Source of the DNA: JANNXQ01 sp038238555
GTDB lineage: Bacteria; Verrucomicrobiota; Verrucomicrobiia; Chthoniobacterales; Chthoniobacteraceae
Direction of reading: 5' to 3'
DNA: 64,000 bases
Assembly (NCBI GenBank): GCA_038238555.1
Contig: JBBRXP010000005.1
Location: 13,866-77,865 of the forward strand
Part shown: positions 1 through 9,459 of the stretch, one piece after another
Layout of the letters: each line of letters starts with the position of its first letter
How positions within the stretch are numbered: position 1 is the first letter of the stretch
The notes under the pieces: generated by a model
What the model was told of the DNA's origin: nothing
Seen by the model: only the letters and a program-made list of their open reading frames with translations
The model's database searches: none
Translations under genes and position numbers: made by a program

Positions 1-1349
1 TCATCGCCCGCAGCGAGTTCGACGCGCTGGCTCAGATCGAACGCGCCGGATTCAGCGGAGGAAGTCCGCATAAGAGCCACCGATTCGCCGTGCGCGGAGC
101 CAGCGGGGAAACGCACCACGTTCACTCCGGCGGTCGCATCGGGCGCGGCGCGCGGGCCATCGAGCGCCGTCGCCGAGACTTGGAAAAGCCACGAGCCGCT
201 CGCCGACGCGCGCCACGTGAGGATGCTGGCTTCCGTCGGACTCGATCCGAAAGAGTCTCCGTCCATCGCCAGGGGATGCGAAGCGCTACCCGTGAAGCTC
301 CGCGCTTCATCGAACCAACGCTGCGGCTGCCACGCCGCGCGATCGAGGCCCACAAAGGCTTCGACGCTCGCGGGCATTTCCATGCGCCGATAGTCGAGAC
401 GCCACATCGCCTCTCCGTTCTTAGGAAATTGCGGCGCGCCGATCCAGTGAACGCCGAACCGCGGCAACTCGAAAGTGTGCGGCTGAGCCGCGGGCATCGG
501 CTCCGCGCGAGCCGGCGGCGGATGCACCACCAGGCCAGGCGTGAGGCTCGGCGGCAGCGACGGCGCGCTGCCGACGAAACCGACGAGCGCTGTGAGCGCG
601 TCGTCGATGTCGCGATTGTAGCTCGCGTAACCCGCCGCGGTCGGGTGACAGGAGTCCGAGGAAAAATCCGACCACGTCCACTCGCCCGCGCGGATTTTGC
701 GCGCTGCTTCGTAGCCGAGCGCCACGGTCGGGATGCCGTAGTGTGCGGCCACCTTTTCGTGCCGCAGCACGGAGGGCGGGAACTTGCCGCGCTCGAGCAG
801 CGGCAGCGACCAGTCCATCACGGCGTAGAGAAACGCGATGTCGGTCTCAGGGTTGGCGAGCCGCACTTTGCGCACGAGCCGCTCCATGTCTGCCGCGCAA
901 TCGCGGTCGGCGTCGTTCACGGCGAATTCGACGAACACCAAATCTGGCCGATGCACGAGCACATCGCGATCGATCCGCTGCGCGCCGAAGTCGGAGCCGG
1001 TGCCGGCGACGCCCGCATTCACCGTCTCCACCGACACTCCCTCCGCGTGCGCCTTCAACCACGCCGGCACTTCCTCGACGAAGCCACCGGCCGCCGCGTT
1101 TTGCGTGATCGAGCCGCCGAGGAAGGCGATCGTGAGCGGCGCGCGCGCGTGGAGTTTGCGCGAGAAATTCGGAAGGCCAGAGCGCGCAACGACCGAGGTG
1201 GCTGGCCGCTGGAGCGGGGGAGTCGGCCGCGCTTTTTTCCGCGCCGTGCTCTCCGCGCGCGCCGTCGCTTTGCGATGCACCTGGAGGGGAACGGCGACGC
1301 CGATGAGCACCGCCACCAGCGCGATCCAATGCCAGCGAAAAAGCTTCAT
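1..1349 (-). CDS. SGNH/GDSL-type esterase/hydrolase, C-terminus cut by window edge
   Basis: Translating the minus strand from the ATG at 1349 gives an open frame to base 1 with no stop, so about 449 residues are present and the C-terminus is missing. An N-terminal hydrophobic segment (residues 8-22) looks like a signal anchor. SGNH hydrolase blocks are visible: GGSIT at 78-82 (nucleophile Ser80), FAVND near residue 135 (block III Asn), and DSCHP with Asp232 and His235. The family removes acyl groups from glycans or lipids. The start overlaps the stop of the upstream glycosyltransferase by 4 bases, so it belongs to the glycan operon and may act on O-acetyl groups of the polymer (inference). 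The region after residue 300 is unassigned. Confidence 0.75.
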   Translation of the reverse strand, partial: MKLFRWHWIALVAVLIGVAVPLQVHRKATARAESTARKKARPTPPLQRPATSVVARSGLPNFSRKLHARAPLTIAFLGGSITQNAAAGGFVEEVPAWLKAHAEGVSVETVNAGVAGTGSDFGAQRIDRDVLVHRPDLVFVEFAVNDADRDCAADMERLVRKVRLANPETDIAFLYAVMDWSLPLLERGKFPPSVLRHEKVAAHYGIPTVALGYEAARKIRAGEWTWSDFSSDSCHPTAAGYASYNRDIDDALTALVGFVGSAPSLPPSLTPGLVVHPPPARAEPMPAAQPHTFELPRFGVHWIGAPQFPKNGEAMWRLDYRRMEMPASVEAFVGLDRAAWQPQRWFDEARSFTGSASHPLAMDGDSFGSSPTEASILTWRASASGSWLFQVSATALDGPRAAPDATAGVNVVRFPAGSAHGESVALMRTSSAESGAFDLSQRVELAAGD

Positions 1350-2488
1350 CCCGCCTTTTCCATCAGCCGCTTAAAGATCGCGCGATGCCGCTCCAGCCAG
1401 GGTTTCGCGGCGAAGTGCGCGACGGCGCGGTGGCGTGCGTTCGCGCTCAGCGCGGGCCAGTCCGCGGCGATTTCCATGACGGCGGCGGCGATCTCCGCGG
1501 GATTCGGCACGTGCATTTTTTCCCAATCCTCCGGTGCCGGCACGAGCCGTCCGCAACTTGCATCCACGAGTTCCGGCAGTCCGCCATTTGCCGGTGCGAC
1601 CACTGGCAGGCCGCACGCCAGTGCTTCGAGCACCACGGTCGGGCACGGGTCCATGTGCTTCGGATGCAAGAGCACGTGATGCTCGCCGTAGAGCTGCGCC
1701 GCGCGGGCCTGCGAGAATGCGGGGTGCAGCGTGACCGATGCGCGCAGTCCCAGCGCGTCGATTTCCCGCCGCACTTCGCGCTCCGCGTTCCGCCACTGGA
1801 GCGGGCCGGCCACGGTGAGCCGCGCCGGACGGCCCGCGCGCCACAACTCCGCGAGGCAGCGGAGCGCGACCGTCACGCGCTCGCGGTAAGTGTGCGTGCC
1901 CATCGCAAGCAGCCGAATCTCCGAAAGCACAGGCGGTCTCTCGGGCGGACGAAAAAATGCCGGCTCGACGGGATTGAAGAGAATCTCCGACGGACACGCC
2001 GCGGCACCGAGAAAGCGATCCGCCGACCCGCGGCAAAACTCACTTTGATACACCACGAAGTCCGCCTCGCGGAGCAGGGCGCGCATCGGATCGTTGACCT
2101 CCGCCGTGAACTTTCCCGCCCACGCCGGATACGCCACGCCGTTTTGATTCCACACAAACTTCACTCCGCGCGCTCTGGCAAATCGCACCAGCTCGAGCGC
2201 GTGCCGCGGGATCGCGCTGCTCACGAGATAGAGCAGATTGAAGCGGTTCCGATTCTCCGGGAAGACGTGGTCGAGGTGCATGAGCTTTACGCGCCCTCCA
2301 TGCACCGGTGCATCCGCGCTTCGCGTCGCCGCCCCGCCGTAGTTCAAGACCGGCGCGCCCTCCGCAAGCCGGAAGCCCGACGCCGCGAGCAGCGCGCGAA
2401 CCCACTCGCGCGACACTGCATCCACCGGCGCGCGCAGCATCCGCCGCGCAGCACGCGGCAGCAGACGCGCGAGAAGCTCCGCGTTCAT
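1346..2488 (-). CDS. GT-B glycosyltransferase, GT4-like
   Basis: 380 residues. The C-terminal half carries the GT4-type donor-site region: a CPTVVLEALACGLPVVAP segment followed by a GGLPELVD segment, as in glycosyltransferase group 1 proteins. The N-terminal half has a Rossmann-like acceptor domain. It should transfer a nucleotide-sugar-derived residue to the growing glycan at the inner membrane face. The ATG at 2488 is chosen because its first four bases overlap the stop of the upstream gene (ATGA). A longer frame extends to 2959, but that part is out-of-frame shadow of the neighbour. Acceptor and donor cannot be read from sequence. Confidence 0.82.
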   Translation of the reverse strand: MNAELLARLLPRAARRMLRAPVDAVSREWVRALLAASGFRLAEGAPVLNYGGAATRSADAPVHGGRVKLMHLDHVFPENRNRFNLLYLVSSAIPRHALELVRFARARGVKFVWNQNGVAYPAWAGKFTAEVNDPMRALLREADFVVYQSEFCRGSADRFLGAAACPSEILFNPVEPAFFRPPERPPVLSEIRLLAMGTHTYRERVTVALRCLAELWRAGRPARLTVAGPLQWRNAEREVRREIDALGLRASVTLHPAFSQARAAQLYGEHHVLLHPKHMDPCPTVVLEALACGLPVVAPANGGLPELVDASCGRLVPAPEDWEKMHVPNPAEIAAAVMEIAADWPALSANARHRAVAHFAAKPWLERHRAIFKRLMEKAG

Positions 2489-4995
2489 GAACGCGCCGGA
2501 AAAAATCGCGGCTCGCAGCAGAGCCGCAATACCCCTCCGGCCAGGCGCCACGCCAGCAACCGCGCGCGGCTGATCTGCACGTCCCGCGCAAACGGCTCGG
2601 TGAGCAGCGCCATCCCACGCGGTGCTTCCGGATGTTCGGCGCCTCCAAAGACGAGGCCTTCGGTGGGAAAAATTTCGACGCGCTCGAAGAAGCGGCGCGC
2701 GTGCCGCACGGCGATGCACGTGCCGAGGCCGAACTCCTCCATCGGCGCAAAGTCGTCCATCAAGATCGCGCCGCACGAGGCCAGCAACTTCACGCTGTGA
2801 GCCAGATCGTGGACGACCGAGTAAAGATCGTGCCCCGCGTCGATGAAGATGAGGTCGAACTTTTCCCCGGCACGGACGAGCGCCGGCAACGTGCGCGTGG
2901 TGGGGCCGGTGATCTCGGTGATGGCTTTGCGCAACTCGGGCTCGATGTGCCGTCCCCACACTTCCGCGCGGCTCGCCTCGATGGTCTTGCGCTCGCCGTC
3001 GAGCTCGATCGGCCAGCGCTGCTTTGTGTCCATGGAGAGAATGTCGAGCGTGGTGATGTGGGTCGGTGCGTCCTGAATGCGCGCTGAGTCAGCGGCGCTC
3101 AAGCAGCCGAGCCCGCGGCCAGTGCCGATTTCCAGGATGCGCGCCGGCTTGCGCAGTGCGATGAGCCGCTCGAGCACGAGAGCGCGCTCGAAATTGGCCG
3201 GCGCAAAATTGCCAGCGTCATCGGCTTTCAATCCAGTGAGCAACCCGAGCCGCCACACGCGGTCCCGGCAGCGCGGGTCTTCCGCGCTGCGGAGCCAGGA
3301 GTGTTGTAGCGGCGACGCCTCGTCGCCGGAAGTGCCTGCCGAGGAGGCGGAGGGAAATCGAGGGGGCTGGTGGGTGGGCGAGCCGGCGTCCTCGCCGCAT
3401 TTCTCTCTGCCCTGGCGACGCACTTCCGGCGACGAGGACGTTGCCGCAACAAGCCGCAGGATGCGATCGGCCACCGAGCCAATAACCGTGGGCGCTGCGA
3501 GCCGCTGGAAGTTCGCGGGCCTTGCGGGCACATCATCTTCCCCGCCCACGACCATCGGTATTCCCACCGGGAGCGAAAGGACGACCACTGGCGTCACCGC
3601 GCCGAGTTCCCGCAGATGCACGAGCGCCTCGATCGACGACACGAGCAAGCACGTGCTCGATCTCCGCAGCGTCTCACGTTCCTCCTCTGAGGCTTCGTCA
3701 TCGAGAAGCCCGATCGCCGGCGCCGCGACGCGCGCAAGCAACGGATCGTCGCTTGCCACTCGCCCGAGCAGGAAAGCGTCGGGCACGCGATCCACGGCAT
3801 TGCGCTGCACTTCGCATCCCCGCTCTTCGAGCGCCGCGCTTAGGCGCTCGATGAACCCGTCGAAAAACGAGCCGCCGCCGGCGCGCGCCCGATGCAGACA
3901 CGCGATCGAACGAATCGCGCGCGGCTTGCGAAACCTGTGCAGGAGCCGGTTTGCAGCCTGGCGCAATACGCCGCGCGATCGCGCGGTCGCCGGCGGCAAT
4001 GGAGCGAGTGAGCCATAGATTTCCCGCAGACTCTCGCGCAACGCAGGCGCGATGTGGCCGGAGTGCGCGCGCTCAAATTGCCCATCTACCGTGGCATCGA
4101 GCGCGCCATCCTCGATGTCGCGCCGCACGATTTCACAAGCCTCGGGCACACTCGCAAAGAGGCACTCGGCGGCGAGCACATCCGGCGCGAGGCCCACGCG
4201 CGGGCTCACGCACTTGCAGCGCGTCGCAGCGCATTCGAGCACCGACTGCGGCCCGCCCTCCCAACGCGACGAGACGAGGTGCAGATCGGCCACGTTGTAG
4301 AGCACATTGAGCAGCGAGCGGGGCAGCGTGTTCACCGCGAGATCGTCGCGCTCGCCGGTGTCTTCTCCCACAAACGTGAACGGCACGCTGCGCTCCCTGA
4401 GCTGCGCGCGAAGCCAATGCCGGCGAGGCCCGGCGAGCAGCACATGAAAGCGCGCGCCTTGCTCGCGGAGCCGCGCGACGATCTCGAGAAACACATCCGG
4501 GCCCTTCTGCAATTTCGGCGCGCGCAGGTCGGCGCCCTCGGTGTCGCGGTGAAAATTGGCGATGAGATAACGGTCGGTGGGAATCTTCCATCGACGCGCG
4601 AGATCGAGCACCGATGCGGCAGTGGCAGCCAGCGGGTGAAAGACCGCAGTATCGAAAGTGTACGGCGCATAACGGCTCGCGATGCCGAGCGCCGCGAATT
4701 GCGCCGCCGCCTCGCGCGAACGCACGATCCATTGCGTGACCATCGCCCGCGCCTTCAAAAACTCCGGCTCCGTGACGTAGTAGAACGGCGAGTTTTCCGC
4801 GGTGCACACCACGTGTTTACCGCGCACCGCTTCCATGGAATACGGGAGCAGCTTCACCCACCACGGCGCATGGATGGCCTCGGCGCGCGCCAGCGGCACG
4901 GCCTCGCAGAGCCCGGCGAGCGACTCGCGCACGAGCCGCAAGTCTTCGTCGATCGCCCATCCGCAGCCGTCGCCCGCGGTGAAGTGAACGCGCAT
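2485..4995 (-). CDS. Glycosyltransferase-methyltransferase fusion
   Basis: 836 residues. Residues 1 to about 340 form a GT-B glycosyltransferase module with a WEGGPQSVLE donor-site segment at 245-254. Residues of roughly 370-515 form a second poorly assigned alpha/beta region. From about 590 a class I SAM methyltransferase domain follows, with LEIGTGRG near 616 and a later LIFIDAGHD segment. Between them, residues of about 516-566 are low-complexity, rich in Ser, Pro and Arg, and are encoded by an inverted pair of REP-like repeats (about 3300-3450). The start at 4995 forms TGATG with the upstream stop. It may both add and methylate a sugar. The domain order is seen; the coupled activity is inference. 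Confidence 0.78.
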   Translation of the reverse strand: MRVHFTAGDGCGWAIDEDLRLVRESLAGLCEAVPLARAEAIHAPWWVKLLPYSMEAVRGKHVVCTAENSPFYYVTEPEFLKARAMVTQWIVRSREAAAQFAALGIASRYAPYTFDTAVFHPLAATAASVLDLARRWKIPTDRYLIANFHRDTEGADLRAPKLQKGPDVFLEIVARLREQGARFHVLLAGPRRHWLRAQLRERSVPFTFVGEDTGERDDLAVNTLPRSLLNVLYNVADLHLVSSRWEGGPQSVLECAATRCKCVSPRVGLAPDVLAAECLFASVPEACEIVRRDIEDGALDATVDGQFERAHSGHIAPALRESLREIYGSLAPLPPATARSRGVLRQAANRLLHRFRKPRAIRSIACLHRARAGGGSFFDGFIERLSAALEERGCEVQRNAVDRVPDAFLLGRVASDDPLLARVAAPAIGLLDDEASEEERETLRRSSTCLLVSSIEALVHLRELGAVTPVVVLSLPVGIPMVVGGEDDVPARPANFQRLAAPTVIGSVADRILRLVAATSSSPEVRRQGREKCGEDAGSPTHQPPRFPSASSAGTSGDEASPLQHSWLRSAEDPRCRDRVWRLGLLTGLKADDAGNFAPANFERALVLERLIALRKPARILEIGTGRGLGCLSAADSARIQDAPTHITTLDILSMDTKQRWPIELDGERKTIEASRAEVWGRHIEPELRKAITEITGPTTRTLPALVRAGEKFDLIFIDAGHDLYSVVHDLAHSVKLLASCGAILMDDFAPMEEFGLGTCIAVRHARRFFERVEIFPTEGLVFGGAEHPEAPRGMALLTEPFARDVQISRARLLAWRLAGGVLRLCCEPRFFPARS
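3300..3452. repeat. Inverted pair of REP-like palindromes inside a coding sequence
   Basis: The left copy (about 3303-3340) reads GTAGC, then a GCGACG..CGTCGC hairpin core, then GGAAGTG. The right copy (about 3419-3450) is its reverse complement, with CACTTCC, GGCGACGAGGACG and TGCCGC. The same motif recurs at 28.08, 56.23 and 63.96 kb. Here it lies in frame within the fusion gene and encodes a low-complexity linker. Confidence 0.7.
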
Positions 4996-6095
4996 CACAA
5001 CGCCGCGCGAATGGCCCCCGCCATTTCTTCTCCCACCGTCTTCCACGAGAATCGCGACCGGGCGAAACGCGCGCCCGCTTCCCCCATCGCCCGGCGCCGC
5101 TCCGGGCTGGAGATCAAGCAGCAGAGCGCCTTCGCGAGCCCTTCGACATCGCCGGCTTCGACGAGAAAGCCTGTCTCGCCCTCGATGCAGCGATCCGGCG
5201 TGCCGCCCACTCGCGTGCTCACCACGGGCAGCCCGTGCATCATCGCTTCCACCAGCGCCACCGCCGATGGCTCGTGGTGGCTGGGCAGGCAAAAGATGTC
5301 GGCCTCGCGGAAATGCCGCGCGACTTCCGGGAGCGGCACGCGGCCCAGTACTTCGATGCGCGCATTCTTCACCCGCGGCGCGCAGCCGAGGATCCGCAAG
5401 CGCGCTCGCGGATGCTCGACGGCCACGCGCGCAAAAGCCCGCAACAAATCCGGCCCGCCCTTTCGCTCCCAATCCACTCCCACAAAAAGCACCGTGCTTC
5501 CAAACGCCCGCTCGCCCGGCACAGGCCCGCCCGGAACATTCACACCGGAAAAAACGCAGCGCACCCGCGCCGGATCGACGCCGTAATCCTCGATCACGGA
5601 GCGGCGCGCAAATGTGCTCGTCGTAAAGACGGCGCGCGCCGATTCATAGACCGTCTGCTCGACCGCCAGCCAGCGCGGGCTCAGCAATTCAGGGCTCACC
5701 GGCACGGGATACCGGCGGTTCGCCAGGCAGGTCTGGTCGGTGTACACGAAATGCGGAACCTCGACGGCGCCGGCATCGAAGAGCGACTGAGTCTGGAACG
5801 TGAAGGCGACGCCACCGGCCCGCACATTCTCGCCAGCCCATCGCTTGATGGCATGAAACGCAGCCGGCGTTCGCAGGAGGAAATCGGTGGGCTTGCGACG
5901 CCGCAGCAGGATTGTTTTCGGATATATCCGCGCCACCTGCGCCAGAGCACGCGCCGCGGCCAGCGGCCGGCGCCGGAGGATGTCGCTCGCGATGTCGATG
6001 GTGCGCAGCGTGTGCTCGGGAAACTCGCGTTCGAGGATGGCGCGCACGTTTTCATTCACATGCGAGAACGAGCCGGTTTTGAAAAAGAAGATCAC
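4995..6095 (-). CDS. GT-B glycosyltransferase, GT4 family
   Basis: 366 residues, a typical GT4 size. The C-terminal domain has FVGVDWERKGG (the family's nucleotide-binding entry strand), then HHEPSAVALVEAMMHGLPVV and GGTPDRCIEGETGFLV, which match the EX7E donor-binding region. The GTG at 6095 is preferred over an upstream in-frame start at 6137. It overlaps the upstream TGA by 4 bases and gives a natural N-terminus (VIFFFKTGSFSHVNENV). It is part of the minus-strand glycan operon and presumably adds one residue of the repeat unit. Confidence 0.85.
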   Translation of the reverse strand: MIFFFKTGSFSHVNENVRAILEREFPEHTLRTIDIASDILRRRPLAAARALAQVARIYPKTILLRRRKPTDFLLRTPAAFHAIKRWAGENVRAGGVAFTFQTQSLFDAGAVEVPHFVYTDQTCLANRRYPVPVSPELLSPRWLAVEQTVYESARAVFTTSTFARRSVIEDYGVDPARVRCVFSGVNVPGGPVPGERAFGSTVLFVGVDWERKGGPDLLRAFARVAVEHPRARLRILGCAPRVKNARIEVLGRVPLPEVARHFREADIFCLPSHHEPSAVALVEAMMHGLPVVSTRVGGTPDRCIEGETGFLVEAGDVEGLAKALCCLISSPERRRAMGEAGARFARSRFSWKTVGEEMAGAIRAAL

Positions 6096-7060
6096 TGCGC
6101 GATGCACCGCTGGATGAGCCGCCGATACTCCAGGCACATGAGATCGCCCGAGGGCGGCGCTGCAATCGCGGCTTCGCGCAGCTCAGAATAACGCCGCCGC
6201 ATTTCGCCGATGGCCCCACCCACGTCGCCGCGAAAGGCGATTCCGAATTTGCGGCCGAGTTCGACAGTCCCGCCGCCGTCTGCGTGGTAAAGCAGCGGCA
6301 ACCCGCACTGGATGCCCTCGACCGGATGCATCGCCCCCGGCTCCCACAGCGACGCAGAGATGAGCACGTGACACTCTCGCAGCAATCGCCCAAGCGCCGC
6401 GCCGGAGCACGGCGGCAAGGTTTCCGCCGCTTTCCAGCGAATCTCTGATGGCCATCGGCCGATGATGCGCAGCTCGGTGTCGGGCAGCAGTCCCTCCGCG
6501 ATCATCTCGTCGATGTCCCGATAAACGGCGAAGCCCTTGTTCCAATTGTCCGACCAATGATGCGTGACGAGACGCAACGGCCCGCTTCCATCAAACACGC
6601 GCCCGCCGATCGGGTGAAAAGCCGTGGGGTCTGCGCCATTCAAGATCGCCGAGTGCGGCCTGCTCTTATCGAACCACAATTGCGCGTGATGATCGCGCAG
6701 CCAATCGGAGACGAAGACCGTGTGATCGGCCACCGCATTGGTTTCGGCGAGGATGCGGTCCATGTCGGCCGTCCCCTTGCGGCGGTCGTTATCGTTGATG
6801 CGCTGGATGCAGCGCACTCTCGGGTTGCGGCGTTTGAATTCGCGAATCTCCGCCACCCCGAACTCCAGTCTCCCCGACGTACCGGCGTGCGTGAGCATCA
6901 GGCAATCCGCGGGCCGGCGCAGATCGAAGCGCACCGCGTAACCGCAACGGCGAAGATACCTCGAAAGCTGAGTGACCCACTGGTTGGCTCCCCCATACGG
7001 TCCTCGAATAGGCCGAGTGTTGAATGCCACGGTAGCAACCGGGTCGGAGAAGAAGCTCAC
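6092..7060 (-). CDS. Glycosyltransferase-like protein, GT-B fold
   Basis: 322 residues from a GTG at 7060 whose bases overlap the stop of the preceding gene (GTGA). The N-terminus reads FNTRPIRGPYGGANQW, as in GT-B proteins that begin with a Gly-rich loop. The C-terminal half has SASLWEPGAMHPVEGIQCGLPLLYH, equivalent to the donor-binding E..E segment of GT4 enzymes. The gene sits between a GT2 and a GT4 gene in the same operon. Its donor and acceptor are unknown. It is more divergent than its neighbours, so family assignment is moderate. Confidence 0.72.
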   Translation of the reverse strand: MSFFSDPVATVAFNTRPIRGPYGGANQWVTQLSRYLRRCGYAVRFDLRRPADCLMLTHAGTSGRLEFGVAEIREFKRRNPRVRCIQRINDNDRRKGTADMDRILAETNAVADHTVFVSDWLRDHHAQLWFDKSRPHSAILNGADPTAFHPIGGRVFDGSGPLRLVTHHWSDNWNKGFAVYRDIDEMIAEGLLPDTELRIIGRWPSEIRWKAAETLPPCSGAALGRLLRECHVLISASLWEPGAMHPVEGIQCGLPLLYHADGGGTVELGRKFGIAFRGDVGGAIGEMRRRYSELREAAIAAPPSGDLMCLEYRRLIQRCIAQ

Positions 7061-7857
7061 GGGAAAAATGCACGCGCGTCGATCTGCACTCGCTTCCCGC
7101 GCCGATAGCGCGACTTTTTCCAATCCGACTCCAGGGGCGCCCTTCGCAGCATCTTCCACCATCGATTTACCCGGGCTAGCGGTCCCGCTGTGTGGAGGTC
7201 CATAATATTCTCCCGCGCTGCATCATCGGCTCCATCGAGCGTGCTGCGCGGGACAAAGCAGGCGTGCAGACAGCGCAGCGGCGACTCTTCCCACGACCGC
7301 TGCTCGTGCAAGTTGTGCCGCGCCGACGCATCCCAGCCGGGTTGAAACTCGATGTTACCGCCATGAAGTCGTTCCGGCGTGTCGCCCGTCCACGAGCGAA
7401 TGGCGCGGAAGTTATAGAGCTTGGTAATGCTGCGGCATGGCGGCGCGAGATAGCCACCGGCAATCTTACGCGCGGGGTCGAGTAAGTCGCAGTTAAGTAC
7501 GTTACCCAGGATCATCCATCGGTCTTGGTAACTCCTGGCGAGTAACTCCGCGCGTAACTTAGACAGTCCGTTAGGATCATAGATCTCATCTCCATCCACG
7601 CCGAAGATCCAGGTATTGGTGCCCGCATAAGAAGCGATAAGGTCGTGCGACTCCCGCGGTGTCCCGACGCGGTGCGATTGGATATGCCTGTGTCTCGCAG
7701 CAAGCCGCGCGACGATCTCCGGCGTGTCATCCGTCGAGCCGTGGTCCGCGATCACGATGCGGTCGCAGAACTCGACAATGTTTGTCACCGCCGCCTCGAT
7801 GTGCCGATCCTCGTTGCGCACGAGGACGATTCCCACGACCTCGCGCGTGACGTTCAA
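7057..7857 (-). CDS. GT2 family glycosyltransferase
   Basis: About 266 residues. The N-terminus holds the GT-A opening GIVLVRNEDRHIEAAV, then VIADHGSTDDTPEI and a DXD-type FGVDGDE motif, as in GT2 glycosyltransferases of the WaaE/KdtX-like kind. The TTG at 7857 is chosen: GGAGG lies 5 bases upstream and the codon overlaps the upstream TGA. Another in-frame TTG at 7884 lies inside the neighbour. This gene marks roughly the left boundary of a lower-GC stretch extending to about 20.2 kb. Confidence 0.82.
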   Translation of the reverse strand: MNVTREVVGIVLVRNEDRHIEAAVTNIVEFCDRIVIADHGSTDDTPEIVARLAARHRHIQSHRVGTPRESHDLIASYAGTNTWIFGVDGDEIYDPNGLSKLRAELLARSYQDRWMILGNVLNCDLLDPARKIAGGYLAPPCRSITKLYNFRAIRSWTGDTPERLHGGNIEFQPGWDASARHNLHEQRSWEESPLRCLHACFVPRSTLDGADDAARENIMDLHTAGPLARVNRWWKMLRRAPLESDWKKSRYRRGKRVQIDARAFFP

Positions 7858-8687
7858 CTTTTCCTCCAGTAAATCCCGCTCCAATCGACGGCATTAATCT
7901 CATCCTCGATTTCCTGCTCTTTCCGAAAATCCTCGACCGCGCGCCGGCAGCCGTGAATCGCGAAGTCGTCTACGATCAGAAACCCTCCCGGACTGATCTT
8001 TGAGTAAAGCGCGCGCAACGCATCCATGGTCGATTCATACATGTCGCCATCGAGCCGCGCGACGGCGAGCCGCTCGATCGGCGCAGTGGGTAGCGTGTCC
8101 TTAAACCAACCCACCAACGGCCTTACCTGCTCATCCCATAAGTCGTAGCGCCGAAAGTTATCCTTCACTTGCTCGAGACTTACCCGGAGATAGTCAAAGC
8201 GGTTCCAGTCCTTTCCTTTGTCCGCCGGAAACTTATCGCCGTCGCTCGGCGGCAGTCCTTGAAACGAATCCGCGATCCAAACGGCGCGGTCTGTTACTCC
8301 ATGCGCCTTCAGCACGCCACGCATAAAGATCGACGCCCCGCCGCGCCACACGCCGGTCTCGATCAAGTCGCCAGGCACGCCTTCGAGGAGAGCAGTCTCC
8401 ACGCAGTGCTGCAAGTTATCGAGCCTTTTGAGCCCGATCATCGTGTGCGCCAGGATCGGCCAGTCCCGTCCTTCCCGGCGCAACTCGGGATTCATCGGTT
8501 GCTCCCGCACGATCCTCAGCCCCAGGACGCCGAAAAGTTTCTCCAAGTAACGAACGCCGCAGTAACGGTAGATGCGCGAAGCGCCGTGCAAGCCGCCGAG
8601 CGGATAGTGCGATTCGCCCCATATCCAGTAAGTAAGACATTTCTTCAGCAGGTCGAGATACAACTCCCGGGAATCATTGTTATTCAC
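7854..8687 (-). CDS. TylF/MycF-type sugar O-methyltransferase
   Basis: 277 residues from a GTG at 8687 with GGAGG about 7 bases upstream. It shows the macrocin O-methyltransferase (TylF) pattern: DLIETGVWRGGAS (SAM site), WIADSFQGLP, then ARLDGDMYEST and LIVDDFAIHGCRRAV, where the Asp residues bind Mg. TylF enzymes methylate sugar hydroxyls on secondary metabolites. In a glycan operon the likely substrate is a nucleotide sugar or polymer residue (inference). A C-terminal domain of the same family is fused to another gene at 15494-17329. Confidence 0.85.
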   Translation of the reverse strand: MNNNDSRELYLDLLKKCLTYWIWGESHYPLGGLHGASRIYRYCGVRYLEKLFGVLGLRIVREQPMNPELRREGRDWPILAHTMIGLKRLDNLQHCVETALLEGVPGDLIETGVWRGGASIFMRGVLKAHGVTDRAVWIADSFQGLPPSDGDKFPADKGKDWNRFDYLRVSLEQVKDNFRRYDLWDEQVRPLVGWFKDTLPTAPIERLAVARLDGDMYESTMDALRALYSKISPGGFLIVDDFAIHGCRRAVEDFRKEQEIEDEINAVDWSGIYWRKS

Positions 8688-8688
8688 G

Positions 8689-9459
8689 TTATCGCCTCCC
8701 CTGCAAAAGCACCCACATCCACTGCGGCTCCCGCTCCACGCGGATAAGGTGTCCGAAGTATTGCAGCAGTTTGAGGAAGATGTCCTCGGTGCGCTCCCAT
8801 GCCACCGCCTCGAAAGCGCCACCGCCTTCCTCCATGTTCACCCCGAGTTCGTAGAGCGCATAACCCTCGGGCTTCAGCACGCGCGCGTGTTCCCCGAAAA
8901 ACGCATCGAGGTCGAAGGAGTGATCCACGCAGTTCGAGTAGATGAGATCGACCGATGAGTCCGCATTCTCCAGGTGCATGAAGTCGCCGCGCTCCACAAA
9001 TGGGTTATTCGGTCCGGGGTTGAGGTCGATGCCGCAAGCCTTGTGGAAACCAAGGTCCCGCAACACCTCCACCTCCGTGCCCTGCCGCGCGCCGCAACAC
9101 ACCATCGTGGCATCGCCCGGCAACATGCCGCTGAGGTGCTTGAAGCGCCGAAAAAACTTCAGCCGGAAATTGAGAGCGTCCCGGTTACTAAAGCCACCCT
9201 TCACCTTCAGCATCTCGTCGAGCTTCTGCTTCTGGTGTGTGAGATACTCGTCGTAACTTGCATAATCCCGCTGGCGCACCCCGCCCTCCTCTTCCTTCCA
9301 ACCCCCGCCGCCGTGATGCTTGAGCCGCACGGGATGCTTGTCCCGCTCGTGGACATAGCTTGGGTCCATCTGGCGTTGCAGCTTCCGATGGTAACCAAAC
9401 CCTCCCGGCGTCACGAAATGGAGAGCCGTCTTGATCCAGAAGATCGGATGCAATTTCAT
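8689..9459 (-). CDS. Class I SAM-dependent methyltransferase
   Basis: 256 residues. The N-terminal part is basic and unassigned. The C-terminal half reads TMVCCGARQGTEVEVLRDLG and GIDLNPGPNN, then a LIYSNCVDHSFDLDAFF segment, the usual SAM-binding and post-I motifs of a Methyltransf_11-like fold. The ATG at 9459 overlaps the stop of the preceding gene (ATGA). The gene lies between two other methyltransferase genes. The substrate cannot be inferred beyond a probable sugar of the same glycan. Confidence 0.75.
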   Translation of the reverse strand: MKLHPIFWIKTALHFVTPGGFGYHRKLQRQMDPSYVHERDKHPVRLKHHGGGGWKEEEGGVRQRDYASYDEYLTHQKQKLDEMLKVKGGFSNRDALNFRLKFFRRFKHLSGMLPGDATMVCCGARQGTEVEVLRDLGFHKACGIDLNPGPNNPFVERGDFMHLENADSSVDLIYSNCVDHSFDLDAFFGEHARVLKPEGYALYELGVNMEEGGGAFEAVAWERTEDIFLKLLQYFGHLIRVEREPQWMWVLLQGRR

